Assembly (NCBI GenBank): GCA_013368325.1
Contig: JAACJK010000111.1
Span: 1-64,000, forward strand
DNA from: Ephemerocybe angulata
Taxonomy: Eukaryota > Basidiomycota > Agaricomycetes > Agaricales > Psathyrellaceae
Direction: 5' to 3'
Length of the DNA stretch: 64,000 bases
Of the stretch, positions 44,708 to 56,906 are shown piece after piece. The notes beneath the pieces were generated by a model. The model ran no database searches, was not told the DNA's origin, and saw nothing but the letters and a program-made list of their open reading frames with translations. Numbering within the stretch: position 1 is the first letter of the stretch; every line of letters begins with the position of its first letter. A program made the translations under genes and the position numbers.

Positions 44708-45312
44708 GCGCGGCAACAGCCCACGTCCACCCGTTCGACCAATGGGCTGGCACTCCTCGTACTTCCTCCACCACCTTCCTCTTCCTGTGTGGTGAATCCG
44801 CTGCTCACAGTACCTATATCGGCAGCCTTTCTCAACATTTACACGCACCTGACACATGCAAAAGGGATTCATTTGCTTGGGGTAGAAATATGGGGAGGAT
44901 ATGGGGGCATGGGGGCCGAGCTGGTGAGGCGTGTGCATGCTCACCAGAGGTATGTTTCTTTCGCGCTTGTATCTCGATTTTCCATGGAGGTTAGCTCCGC
45001 GCTACCTCAGGACGCGTCAAACACCGGATTTCCGTTCAATTGCGCCTTTCTTTTGGCTTCCGAATGTCCAAGTTCCCTGTTCCTCCCTAATGCCTACCGT
45101 TCTCTAGTACTTTATTGTTTGCTGTTTCTCTGAATGCAAAGTACCTGTTTTAATTTGAGATCATTGGCCGATTCTATGTGAGAATGTTGATTCTGCGCTC
45201 TAGTCTCCTTTCACAGACGATCGTAGGCTTGTTTCGTTCGATCCTGGACATCGGACGCCTGCAGTCAGTCACCTCCCTTCACCCTCCTTGACATTACACC
45301 TCCTGCATTACC
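44708..45312. other. Spacer between left end and transposase of KDZ element 2
   Basis: No gene except the read-through frame from the TPR exon, which stops at 44,994. Probable promoter region of the transposase. Confidence 0.6.
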
Positions 45313-47527
45313 ATGGACGTTATTCCAGCCTTGCACGGCTTCCTTCTTTCTCTGGATGAACCGCTTAGATCTAATGTTCAGTTTCTCCAACTTCTCCGGT
45401 TTATCGCACTGTCGACGCGCTTGAAGGCCGATATCCTCCTTCCTCAGCCTGCCAGCCACCACCCAGCCATTCCACCGGCTGTTCTTCCACAAGCTATTCA
45501 AGTGTTTCTTTCTGGTGCATGTAGTTTGCCAGCGGCAGTGGTCGACGGGCTATGGGATTGCCTACGGACGAATATCTGGGACCCCAACACGCAACTTTCC
45601 CTAGACTCTGGTGTGCAGATAGCTACGCACGTTCAGTTTGGACATTCCGTTGGCCTCAGTGAGTTCTGCGTCGAGATATTCGAAACCCCTGGCTTATCTC
45701 TCCAAGCCTATCACACGCTCTATCCGCCATTCGCTGCCTGTCCCAACTCTGGATGTACCCGGACGGCTAGAGGGCTGCATCTCAAGAAGGCGGAATCACG
45801 CCGGGTCGTTCTCTTCACGCTTGAACATGGTGTTCTCCCGGCGTGGTCTGTGCACCTTTATTGCAATGGTATGTGATCTCTTCTTTCAGAATCCAGATTC
45901 ACGATAATGACGGTTATTCCTCAGACTGCTTCATCAACTATCACCATGACTATAGCGTCCATTCCGGCAAGCGCTCGTACTATCGCATTGCTCGCGAGGT
46001 GCTACAAATCGGCGAGCATCAGTTTGCTGAGGTCCGTTTAATCGCATCGTGGATCAACCTGATGATGATTGCCTGGGTTTCTGCAACGAACTGTGCTCGG
46101 TTTTACAACACAGCTATTGCAGCAAGAAACGGTACCAATGTTGTTGCTGAATCGCAATGGCAGTTCTCCGGAGATCTCACGTCCAAGCACGTCTACGCCG
46201 GCTTTACCCTGCTCGCTTTGTTACAAGACTGCGACGCTAGGCAGGACATCCTCATGGTACCTCACACCGGCGAATGGGAGGAGCGGTTTGATGCAGCAGT
46301 TTCGGAAGTGAACAACCGACGAAGGTTGGCATATCCAGAGGTGTACCACATGTGCGATCTTTGCGTGCGCTGGTTCCCAGGTTAGTGCAATCTAATTGGT
46401 CGTTGCTTCCTTATCAAGTTCTACGTGCTGATAGCGGTATAGGCGGTAAAAAAACCTCGGTTGTGGTAATCGACGGCGTCACGCTTGGCCACCCATGTTG
46501 TACTTACTACAACTGCAAGACGGCTCTGACCAAAACATCGCACCGGTACTGTTCCGAGCACTTCCTCACGGAGGGTGGCAAGTGTGTACTGGATGACTGC
46601 GAGGAGCCCAAGGTGGCTGGTATGAGGACGTGTTCGGACCCTACCCATGCAGAAATGGAAGTGCTTTACCGTCTGCGTGGACAAGCGCGGTTCCTGCTCC
46701 AGAAGCAGCTTCGGGAGACGCGGGCGGCTGATCACAGTGCCTCTTCTCCTCCTACGGACGTGGCTGTTGAAGGAACACCTGATGACCTGGAGGCAGCATC
46801 AGAGCCGTCGGAATTCACGGTGACAACGGACCCTACTACCGGTCGTGCCACTGTTACGATTGCCACCCATTCAGCTCCCGCCGAACCAGACACGATTGGT
46901 GGCAACGTGAAGCGGCAGGTGAGAAAGGCGAGATTCGGGCGACGGAGAACGCATAATGAACAGATTCTGGTGGCTCCTTGCGGCATCATAATTGCGAGAG
47001 AAACGTTCTTTGGTGCGGAGGGTGTCGGTGCTGTAATTGTGAGCATCATTTCGTGCATTCTTGAGGGCCGAGGCTCGGGCTTACCTTAATGTCCTTTAAA
47101 GGAACTCATCAAGCGGGTTTATCGCGAAAGCGGCACTATGCCGGACCACATATTCTTCGACAATAACTGTAGCCTGGCAAAGTCCGTGCAGGGAGACGCC
47201 GCCTTCGACGATGTCGGCCTTACGGTCGATGTGTTCCATTTTGGGTGCAAGCATTCGAAAACCGACACGTTCTGTCAGGAGAATTGCAACCCGGCGGCAT
47301 ACGAGGAGTTGCTTGGGGAAGGGAACAAGGCATGGTACTTCAACTCATCGATTGCAGAGCAAACGAATGGATGGCTCGGGAAGTTTCAAGCTATCTGTCG
47401 TGAAATGACTGCACTTCGCTTCAATTTCTTTCTTGATGAGATGATACTTCGTCGAAATCAGGAGACTCTGGCGAAGCTCGAGGCAAAAGGTGCTAATCCG
47501 ATGAATATATATCGTCATGTCCGTTAG
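45313..47527 (+). CDS. KDZ-related transposase with CxC5/CxC6 cysteine clusters
   Basis: Four exons: 45313-45868, 45925-46380, 46443-47038 and 47102-47527, giving 677 residues in phase. The first Cys cluster reads CPNSGCTRTARGLH and, across the first intron, YCNDCFINYHHDY, matching CxC5. WINLMMIAWVSATNCARFYN is a conserved block. After it comes GGKKTSVVVIDGVTLGHPCC, then CSEHFLTEGGKC, CVLDDCEEPK and CSDPTHAEME, matching CxC6. The catalytic part shows FFDNNCSLAK (Asp), HFGCKHSKTDTFCQENCNP and NSSIAEQTNGWLGKF (Glu). Names are recalled from the description of cysteine clusters associated with KDZ transposases. The protein would excise and insert the surrounding element. No inactivating change is seen. 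Confidence 0.85.
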
Positions 47528-47858
47528 ATAGAGAAACCTCAATTGAACGCACTTCACTGGAACGGGAGGCGTCCGATTTGCGAGTGACACGAGCACATAA
47601 TTAACTAAGACGGGGATAGCTTTGAAGAGGGTATCGCCTTGCGGATATATATTCAATGGTTGGGATACAAGAATAACAACAGGGATAAAGTACTAAAGGG
47701 AGTGATTACATGGAAGGGGTAGCGCGCATAATAGACCTAAGAATACAGTGAGAGGATAACGAAGAGACTCGAGAGGTATCACGAAGAAAGAGAAGCTAAA
47801 GAATAAGTTGAAGGTATCGCATGTATGTAAGAGTCCGTGAATGATGATGCACAACGAA
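47528..47858. other. Tail-to-tail spacer between the two genes of KDZ element 2
   Basis: About 330 bp of A-rich sequence between two convergent stops. No gene. Confidence 0.6.
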
Positions 47859-50295
47859 TCAACGACGACGAACTTTGGACTTGATAGATGCGATGACAAC
47901 GGAGTAGATCCCTGCCTCAGTGCGACCGGCGTCGTATGCATTCTGGCGCACGTCGGGTGGGAGATTCTTCACCTTGTGGTAAACGACATTGGTGGCTTGA
48001 CGAGTATAGACGTGATCAGGAAAATAGCGGGCGAATACAACCGGGCAGGTCTCAGTCGAGTGCTTCGCCTCCTCAAAATAATCCATGATGTCGCATATGA
48101 AGTAGTCGTTGGGAAATTTGCTGGGCCTCTCGCTATCGCTCACCCAGATAGGGTCCTCGACAATACCCTGGCCTTCGTTGTGTGCCGGAGAGTCAGAGGG
48201 TGGGGTGTTGAGAATGGCGACCTTCGCAGGAGGAGGGGTGGTAGGTGCGGGGGAACTGTCGTCTTCAATTTCGATAACCTCGGCACCCAGAGGGATGCTG
48301 CTCCTCGGGCGCTTCCCGTTGCTGTTAACATGCCCCACCTGCGTCACCCTTGCTCCTTGCTCCTTCTTAACCTTCACTGGCTTCACATCAGCAGTATGGT
48401 CGCCCTCCCCCTTCACGATCACCACTATGTCCTCCTCCGAGTCCTCCTCCTTCTTAACTCCGGGAATGGTCAATGGCTTGCTGCCGACGCCGCCAAGGAC
48501 CGAGGTCAACTTCAGAGGCCACAAATCATCATCACTGTCAAAGCCCTCCACCTTGGGAGGGGGTGAAGGAGACGACGAGAGAACGATGGCACGTTGCTTG
48601 CCACGGGAAACGCTAGAGACTCCGACAGGGGCAGCAGTGGTGCGGTTATGTGATGACAAGTCGGGCTTCACAGGAGATGGCACACGACCAGTACGCGAGG
48701 ACGACGAGGACTGCACAGCAGCAGCAGCATGACTACGTGACAAGGAAGAGGACTTCACAGCAGCAGTACGTGACGAGGAAGAGGACTGCACGGGAATGGC
48801 CACGCGATGACGGGACGAGGAGGAGGATGGCACGGGAAGAGTCGCACGGTTCTGGGAAACTGCTGGTTGGGCTGGCTCAATCGACTCGGCCTTCACAACA
48901 ACACGATGGCGGAGAAGCAGAGCCTTTCCACTCGGAGCTGGACCGGAATGACGAGCGGATGGACTGCCGGGGACCGGAGACAAGGAGAGGGACGGTTTAA
49001 CGGTGATTTGCTGGGACGGGCGGAGAAGCAGAGCCTTTCCACTGGGAGCTGGACCGGAATGACGAGCGGGTGGACTGCCAGGGACCGGAGACAAGGAGAG
49101 GGATGGTTTAATGGTGATTTGCTGGGACGACGGTTGCGAGATGGGAATCGGAGTGCTGGCAAGACGTGCCTTCACATAAGACCGCTCTGCTGGAAGGCCA
49201 GCTCGAAGATGAGGCGCTTTCGCATCCATGCCCTTCACAGCATCCATCAAGCCCTGACAGTCTTTGGCGGCGCGGTCGCGAAGAAGGACGTGAGTCCCTT
49301 CCTGAACCGGAACCGTGTGCCCGACGTTGATATCGAACCACTGGCCAATGCCCGCCACCTGCTGGTATAGTTGTAGTGCCTTCCGCTCGCCAGAGCTCAG
49401 TAAGCCCACGTTGCCGAGAAGTGGCTCGTCGATGATGAGGAAAGGCTGGGAAGGCTGGAACAGCCGTACAGAGGGATCGCCGTTCTCCACCCAAGTGTAG
49501 ACAACAGTGCTATGCGTCACCTTGTTGCTGCTGACCAGGGCTGCTGCTGCTTCTTGACGGCGTGCTTCGGCGAGCTCCTGTTCGGTGTGGATGGCTTCGG
49601 TGAAGAGTGGGGCCATCTGCGAAACATAGCGAGGCTTTGCAACGGGGATTGGGGGAGCTGAATGAAGGCGAGGGGCTAAATCGGCCTGAGGAATGGGTAC
49701 TGAGGCTGTAGCCTGCGGGTTGGGCGGGGCACGAGCAGGGCATCCTGCTTCCGAGACGAAGTGATTCTTCGACCTACATCCTCCTGCCTGAATGCAGTGT
49801 CGCTTGCATGTGTGAACCCGCTGGCAATCGGCGGCGAAGCGAGACATCTTGCATCCGGGGTGGACACAGACAGGCTTTGAAGGGACAGCGGCAGGCACAA
49901 CAGGAGGGGGTGGCACAGCTTGAGCGGGAGGATTCGCCGATGCTTCCCTGGAGCCCTGCCTGGAGCCGGCCGGCCAGCGAATGAACTGACACTTTACTCC
50001 GTCAGCCGAGACAGAGGTGCACTGTGTTGAAGGTGTGGTTAGAAAGATCACTGAGGAATAGAGCAATGCAACATACGGTGGCGACTGGGCGTCCTTGGTT
50101 CCCACTGCTATTCGAGCTACAATAGTGCCAGGGCACCATCGCGCCACACTGGGTACACTTAACGGGCTCCATTCCAGGCACAAGACCTTTGAGAGGCGCA
50201 GTAGGGACACCCGCGCTCGCCGGCGTGGCAGGGATGGCGGTTCCGGTATCTGCTGGCACTCCTGGAGGAGTGTTGGAGGATTCTTGGGCATCCAT
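47859..50295 (-). CDS. Cys-cluster, Ser-rich 793-residue partner protein of KDZ element 2
   Basis: Two exons, 50077-50295 and 47859-50021, split by a 55-bp GT-AG intron. The alternative single frame starting at 50,291 reads through the intron and is rejected. It opens with MDAQESSNTPPG and a first Cys cluster (KCTQCGAMVPWHYC ... CTSVSADGVKC), then a second near residues 130-180 (CVHPGCKMSRFAADC, CKRHCIQAGGC). The middle is Ser-rich with two 37-residue tandem repeats (PSLSLSPVPGSP). Several psi-K-x-E sites (VKAE, VKKE) and a SUMO-interaction-like VIEIEDDS suggest a SUMO link (inference). The C-terminal 90 residues (NDYFICDIMDYFEEA to KSKVRRR) look folded and conserved. Zinc clusters suggest DNA or protein binding, perhaps helping transposition. 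Function is unknown. Confidence 0.8.
48910..49131. repeat. Two tandem copies of a 111-bp coding repeat
   Basis: Units 48,910-49,020 and 49,021-49,131 begin cggagaagcagagcctttcc and encode 37 residues each in the partner protein. 111 is a multiple of three, so the frame is kept. Confidence 0.9.
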
Positions 50296-50599
50296 CGACT
50301 TATTTCAAATGACCGTTAGTATGTTATCGCTTGGACAATCATCGCGTAGCGAGTAACTCACGGAGGGCTGGGCTAATTCAGCCTTGAAGGCAACTTGAAG
50401 GATGTGGGCGGCGGGGGTAAGAGAGTGATGAAAGAGGTGGAATTGAGGGATAGAGAGGTGGGCAAGTATATATACAGAGGAAATATGTTTCACATTTCGA
50501 TGATTTAAGCTGCGTCATAATGAGCAGCGTCGAGGGAAGCCTGCTGGCAGTATGTTTGTTGGGTGGGCGATGGCCAGCCTGCTTATATAGCAGATTTCA

Positions 50600-50768
50600 A
50601 TGTCCGACCGACCGACCGACCGACCGACCGACCGACCGACATACCGACATACCGACAAAGACAGAAAAAATTGTAGATTTTTGGCTACGACATACCGACA
50701 TCCGACACCCCGACCTTGCGACATCCGACACCCCGACACCCCGACATACCGACATTCCAATTCCGACA
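50600..50768 (-). repeat. Right CCGAC array and terminal inverted repeat of KDZ element 2
   Basis: Nine back-to-back ccga/gaccg tetramers from about 50,605 are followed by ccgacatac and ccgacacc units. The terminal block ends at 50,768. It is the inverse of the left array but longer. Confidence 0.9.
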
Positions 50769-50773
50769 CTTTC

Positions 50774-53232
50774 TGGAGCTCACTCCGTCCGGCCATCCTG
50801 ACCTCCATTTCCGCCTCTCGAAACTTGGGTATGCGTTTCTCAGTCGCTTCGACCAGACTGGCGAGGCCTCGGATAGCGCCGAAGCCATTTCGGCGCATCG
50901 GAGGGCGGTGGAACTCACCCCTCCCGGTCATCCTGAATGCGCTATGAACCTCATGAGCCTCGGAAACTCGCTCAACGTCCACTGCGACCGTACCGGAGAA
51001 CTCTCGGGGACCGCTGAGGCTATCTCGGTTCTGCAGAGAGCGGTCCAACTCATCCCTCAGGGCAATTCTGACCTACCTGTCGCTCTCACCAACCTCGGAA
51101 ACGCGCTCACCACTCGCTTCGATCGCACCGGCGCGCTGTCAGACATCTGTGACGCCATTTCAGCAGGCAAGAGAGCGGTAGAGCTCACTCCACGGGGCCA
51201 AGCCAATCTGCCTCTGATGCTCGGCAATGTTGGACGTGCGCTCCACTCCCGCTTCAAACTGACTGGCGAGCTCTCGGATCTCAGTGAGACCATCTCGACC
51301 CATCAGAGAGCAGTGGAAATTGCTCATCATGGTCATTTCATCCTCCCTTTGGTACTCAACGACCTCGGCGATGTGTTCCACGACCGTTTTGTTGTGGGTG
51401 GTGCAAGAGGGGATTTGGACGAAAGTATATCTCATCACAAAGCCGCGGCGAGGACCGCCTTTGGCGTTCCGAAGGACAAGCTCAAGGCGGCTCAACGCTG
51501 GGCCCAATTATTAGTCCAACATCACCCTCGATCACCAGAGATCCTAGCTGCCTTCGATGAAGCGTTAGGCTTGGTCGCTGTGACCGCAGGCCTCGAGCGA
51601 ACTGTCCAAAGTCGGTACACCCAGCTCCAGGGTACGTCTGGTTTAGCTCTCGAGGCGGCTGCCGCCGCATGTGCACTCGATAGAGCAGATAAGGCCCTGG
51701 AATGGCTTGAACAAGGCCGCTGCCTCGTATGGAACCAACTCAACAGCCTTCGCACACCGCTCGACGAGTTGCGAAGCCACAACAGCTCCCTCGCACAGAG
51801 CATCGAGGATATTTCCAAGCGACTCGAGAACGCTGGGTCATCGCGGAGTCTATCGCATATCAGCGTACCCTTGACGAAGAGAATCTCACTAGAGGAGGAG
51901 GCTCGGAACCATCTGGCTCTCGCAGGCCAGTGGGATAGTCTCCTCAAGACGGTGAGGGCTCTCCCCGGTTTCGAATCCTTCCTCATGCCATTGCCATGTT
52001 CTGCTTTACTGCAGCATCTCCCGGAGTCAGGGCATATCGTCGTGATCAACGTTGATGCGCGTCGTTGCGATGCAATTGCGCTATCCTCTGGTCAGAAGAA
52101 ACCTCTCCATATACCTCTCCCCAAATTCTCCCAGGCGAAAGCCAACGAATACAGGGAGTGCCTGAGCTCTCAGCTTCGATCGAAGCAACTCCGCGATCGC
52201 GGAGGAAAGAGAAATGTCGCTCTCAGTGACGATTCTCTCGCCAGAGGAATCAGGCCTGCACCCTCCAGAAAGGCTGCTGAAGATCCCCCTCTGTCTCGAG
52301 TCCTTCGAGGGCTGTGGGAAGAAGTCGTTAAACCAATTATAGACGCTCTAGGAATTGTGAGTACATTGAACTGAACGCCATCTCAAAGCACTAATAACGT
52401 ATGCCAGAAATCAACTGTCCCGTCTGGGAAGGTAGCACCAAGGATCTGGTGGTGTCCGACAGGTCCGTTGTCCTTCCTTCCACTCCATGCAGCGGGGATA
52501 TATTCAGGCTCCAATCGTGAGAGTGCGCTCGAGTATGTGGTTTCCTCTTACACGCCGACCATCACCGCTGTCATCGACCGAGTCAAGAATCGGTCCTCAA
52601 TCGATACGAGGACATCTGGACTATTCCTCACGAGTCAGCCCAACGCGATCCCTACATCCCCCATTCCCAAGACGACGACGGAGGTGTGCTCGATCTACGC
52701 CAAGGCGGCAAATGCCAGGGTGCGCGTACTTAAGACTGAAGGGAGCGCATTGGCCATCGCCGATTGCCTCGAGCGCATGAAGGACTTCAGCTGTATCCAC
52801 CTGGCATGCCATGGATCTCAGAATGCGGCGGACCCACTCCAGAGCCGTTTCTTCTTCCACCAAGGCACCCTGGAGCTCGGCACCATTCTACGGTCAAACC
52901 TCAAGTACGCAGATCTGGCCTTCCTGTCGGCGTGTCAGACGAGCACTGGCGAGGAGAAGCTCCCTGATGAAGCCGTACATCTCGCTGCTGGAATGCTTGC
53001 CGCGGGCTACCGCCGGGTCGTAGCGACAATGTGGTCAATTGGAGATGAGCCTGCGCAGAAGGTCGCCACCGATTTCTACGATTATATCTTAACCAATACT
53101 GCTGGCGTTGCTTTCGATGGGATACTTTCCGCTTATGCTCTTCACCATGCTACCCAGCAATTGAGACATCGACTCGACGACTCAGAGGCTTCGCTGCTCT
53201 CCTGGGTTCCATTTGTTCATTTCGGTTACTGA
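50774..53232 (+). pseudogene. TPR-CHAT gene, 3' part with caspase-like CHAT domain
   Basis: The region starts with the second copy of tggagctcac and continues ELTPSGHPDL, exactly where the 5' part stopped. Further TPR units follow (ALTNLGNALTTRFDRTGALS). After them comes a helical linker (AAAACALDRADKALEWLEQGR) and the CHAT domain. One 51-bp intron (52,357-52,407) joins ALGI to KSTVPSGK in phase. The CHAT catalytic pair is present: His in IHLACHGSQ and Cys in LAFLSACQTSTGEE, followed by AGYRRVVATMW. The stop is at 53,232. The frame is open leftward into the transposon to a Met at 50,716, so a short N-terminally replaced protein is conceivable. Without the element the two parts form one ordinary Agaricomycete TPR-CHAT gene. 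Confidence 0.88.
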
Positions 53233-55282
53233 ACTGTCCTTGGTTCAGTAAACACGACTGCGATATAGCCTATAGCTTTGCTTTCGCTGTTTATATTTAC
53301 TAGCAGTTTGACCCGCGCTCCGCACGGTGATTGAATGTAAAGCTTGCGCACTTGGATGCAAAATGGATAGTTTGCAAGACTTGAAGCTTGATGGCTTGTA
53401 CAGGGGTCAGCCGTTTGGCGTCAATCCTGTTGATTGGCGGTAACGTTTAGGATATATCTCACCTGGCTTCTTGCCTCCCCCTGAATCTTGACACTCAGAC
53501 CTATATGAGCAGGGCATATGCTTAAGTACTTCAAATCCGAGTCGGAGACTGGTGCTGCTCGCACCGCCGCTACCAGCTGCTCCCCGCGTACCTGTCTTAT
53601 CTAATCTTATCGCGGCCTACTGGCGAATCTAATCCCTACTATATTATCCATATGTCCCCATTTCGTTTGTGCATGTTTGCTCGTACCAAGTTGGACCACT
53701 GGGTACCGTTTTTTCGCTTTCCTTCGTTTCGCTTTATATTGAGTCCTCTCTTAGTCCTTAGCCTGGATGTAATTGTTGCGTGTGCTTGGACCTTTTTCTG
53801 TCCATGACACAGTAAATGTGGATTTCTAATTGTCTCTCACTTTTTGTCCCCGCCTTGACCATGGTCCCCCTTTGGTGTCGCAATTGTCCTTTGGTGCTTA
53901 AATAGAACGCGATTAATTCACTATTTGCCCAGATTACTGCTGTTCAGTCTCCTTCTCCTTCCCAGCAACCGGTTCTTCTCGCCAAATATCCTGATTCTCG
54001 CCTGCGCCGTTGGCAGTATACAAGGCGACTCCTCAGGCATTTTCATATATGATTACGCAAGCACTATTCTCGAGCCCCGTCCATGTACTCGATACTACTC
54101 CATACTGAGTCGATCCACATCTGGGATATCACACCCCGGAGCGGAGCCCGGACATCTTGTCTACTCTAATCAAAATCAACTGCGCCAAGCATGCGACATC
54201 CAATTCCATCTCTCTCCCGCCCTTCATCATTCCCTACCTCCCTGGTCTCCCGGGTCCCCTCTTGACCTGTTCGGACCGACTTAACAATTCAACGCGCCCA
54301 TCCTTAAAGAAAGAATTCGGGAAGAATGCCATAGCTGGTAGAGCTCCGTCTCCACGGAGCTCCAACGTCAGGTAAGTACGCATCCTAACGCACATCCTGT
54401 CCTGACAGCAAACACCCCAGGTCCTATCCACCCTCTGGGTCATGCGCTACACCCCGCAGGCTGTCTCATTCCATCCACCTTACCCTTCCCTCCCTCTAAG
54501 TTCTCTCACCATTGAGCGCTCCATCGCGCTGGACTCGACTTTCCACCTGGCGGCATCGGACGTCTCTGTGTTGCCCCTTCTCGTCTACTACCGCTCGACC
54601 GCCGCCCCACCACACCACCACACCGATGTACGTTCCCCTCACCACCGTCGCCGCTGCCATACGTCGCCCCACTCTCCGCCTTCCGCTTTCTCGACCCCGT
54701 TGGCTCCAAGTCGTGTCTCCGCAGTGTAACGTTATACCTGCCGCCTAGCCTCGTACGCTTCTCCACTCCTGATTCGCATCGTGGTTGGAAAACTGTTAAC
54801 AAGAAATGACAGAGGGAGGATATCTTGATGTGCTTCCGTGTTCGTTCTTCGACCCACTCACTCTTCCTCCACGTGCACCTCTATTGACCTTCCATAGGGT
54901 ACTCCGCTCGTCGCCCAACGTCTCCATCGCCGCCCCGACTCCGTCAATCCAGCCCCTCCCCTCCCCGCGCCCACCGCCCCAGCCTCTGCACCGGTGCGAC
55001 GACATGCCTACATGCCTGCGCGTCTGCCCCACCCTCTGCACTATAGGACGCCCATCGAACTCGCTCTGGAGAAGATACGTCCGTCACTACTGCCTCCCCG
55101 TACTCTGCGCGTCCGACCCCGGAAGGATCGGGTGTTCCACCGTTCAGCCATCTATCTCTCTCCGGATTCTGCAGACTTCCGCTCCTTGCGGGATCGCCCT
55201 TGCTAAGTACTAGGGGAGCTTTGCAACTGCCGGCGCTTCCGGATAACTTGGACGGCCCTGGGTTCTCTCTGGATCTCTCTTC
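53233..55282. other. Gene-free stretch of about 2 kb
   Basis: 3' flank of the TPR-CHAT gene, then C- and T-rich sequence from 54,400 on. Frames at 54,442-55,213 are low-complexity Pro/Ser/Arg products of pyrimidine bias. None is accepted. Confidence 0.5.
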
Positions 55283-55363
55283 TCAGATGTGCGGAACGCT
55301 TGAACGAAAGAGAGGACTCCCCTCTCGAGTCCTCTCTTTCGTTCAAGCGTTCCGCACATCTGA
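55283..55363. repeat. Perfect inverted repeat: 37-bp arms, 7-nt loop
   Basis: Arm 55,283-55,319 (tcagatgtgcggaacgc...) is the exact reverse complement of arm 55,327-55,363; the loop is ccctctc. A transcript would fold into a perfect 37-bp stem. No coding frame uses it convincingly. Confidence 0.95.
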
Positions 55364-56906
55364 TCTAGATCTAGCTGCCTCCTCGATACCTCTCCCCTAT
55401 GAACGCTCGACGGAAGCCACGGCGCTTCCTCCTACCTCCCTTCCCTACGATCTACCTCGTTTCTGTGTACCCTGTGGTGATAGCGATAGCGGTGGATCGC
55501 CGCCCGTCTTGGCCTTACCTGACATTTCGATATCCGACGTGGGTTGAATGGATATGATTCTGATTGAAAGTCAAGCGGAGACTCGGAGGAGTCGAAGTCA
55601 GCTTGAAGTTGTATGTACTGTCAACGGGTTGGGTGTCTCATGTGAAGGCATCGAAATGACATCTGTCTATCTCGGTCGATGCGGGTCTATGCAGGCGGTA
55701 TGTACGTCGGTCGTTGTTCGCTGTACCTGCGGCGTCCGGGAGATGGGGGGCTCCTTTTGCTACTTCACAACTTTAATGTATACCTTCTTGCGTTCTGATC
55801 GTGGCTTAACTGTTAACGACCTTCTAGGCCCTGCGCGGCGTGTTTTCGAACTTGGGGGTTGAATGAATACATGGTTTCTGATTGAACGCCAGGCGCCTGG
55901 CGGTGCGCTACAGGACTACATATGTCCTTCGCCCTAGCCCTGTCTGCTCTTCCTCTTTTCCTAAATCTGTGGGGCTTGTCTAAGTTGTAGCGAGATACAC
56001 CGAGGCGCGCGCTGTATCTGCACAGTCATACTCATACATGTTTTGTCGAAGTGCTGGCTTTCGCGCAGGCTGGTCGGAAGAGTACAACATATTTGGAAGA
56101 AGGGGCTGTCCCGTCGTGGCTGGGCGTGTCGGCGTCCAATCCGTCTTGAAATCTATGAATCTGATGGATGGATTCAACATATCAAGCAAGTACAAAGATC
56201 AAGAAACGCTCGGGACACACGGAGATCTACAGCCAAGAATTGGCCAAGAGCGTATCAGGTCACCGGTACGCCCAATTCGACGCAAAGGCCCCAATTCGAG
56301 CTTCCAAACTGCGGTACCGGTCGTAAGGTCCATCAGCACGAGCCTCAAGGTCACCGATCACTGACCTTATATTTATGTCTACATACATAGTTGCTGATCA
56401 TCGACAACAGAGAAGATGATGATTGATCACTCCCCCAAAGCCCGTCTCCCGCACACAACGGTTTTGGCTCTTTGCATTCGTGGGTAAACATATTCCTACA
56501 TATTCCCTAGTCTCGACACAAGGGAGAGCGGGCTTAATAGCTGAACCTAACATATTCCCGCCTGGCATCGCCTGGCTCCCATCGAGAGAAGATACCGGTT
56601 GTGAGGTTCACCGCCTCGCATAGATGCCCCTATCGCGCGTATGGTATGTATTTATACTCCCTCGCGGAGGCATCATCAATCACAGAACCTTTCCTTTCCG
56701 ATCCGACAGATTGGGGCTGCACGACTCACGGTCCGGCTTCAGTTGATATGTTATACCTTTAGGCTCCTCCAGGTCATACTTATAAAGTCAGGGTTCAGAC
56801 GCCCATGAAGATCTTTGGCCCCACGGTATCTCTTCCCCGCCCATCTACATACTACTCTGTGTTTGTTCGCTCTGCCCAAGCGTCTCTCGGATAGTGCAAG
56901 ACACCA
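55364..56906. other. Gene-free stretch
   Basis: No supported gene. cgccaggcgcctggcg at 55,887-55,902 is a perfect 16-bp palindrome. The phrase gcacacaacggtttggct near 39,147 recurs almost unchanged near 56,450. Confidence 0.5.

Larger units (their letters stand above)
44565..50773 (+). mobile_element. Complete 6.2 kb KDZ-type DNA transposon (CxC5/CxC6 class) inserted in a TPR-CHAT gene
   Basis: Inner terminal inverted repeats of 20 bp (tgtcggRattggaatgtcgg) lie at 44,572-44,591 and, reversed, at 50,749-50,768, with 19 of 20 positions equal. Between tips and genes are arrays of gtcgg on the left and ccgac on the right. The element carries a transposase gene (plus) and a 793-residue partner gene (minus), tail to tail. 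A 10-bp direct duplication flanks it. All parts needed for an autonomous element are visible, and neither gene has an internal stop. Confidence 0.88.

Noticed and set aside
48109..48732. 207-codon plus-strand frame and neighbours at 48.6-49.4 kb
   Set aside because: Antisense shadows of the Ser-rich partner protein of KDZ element 2.
50022..50291. Alternative start of the partner protein at 50,291 (single 810-codon frame)
   Set aside because: It reads through a clear 55-bp intron; the frame from 50,295 gives a better N-terminus with a Cys cluster and joins in phase.
54442..55213. Pro/Ser/Arg-rich frames in pyrimidine-rich DNA
   Set aside because: Composition artefacts without domains; all frames on both strands stay open because of low stop density.
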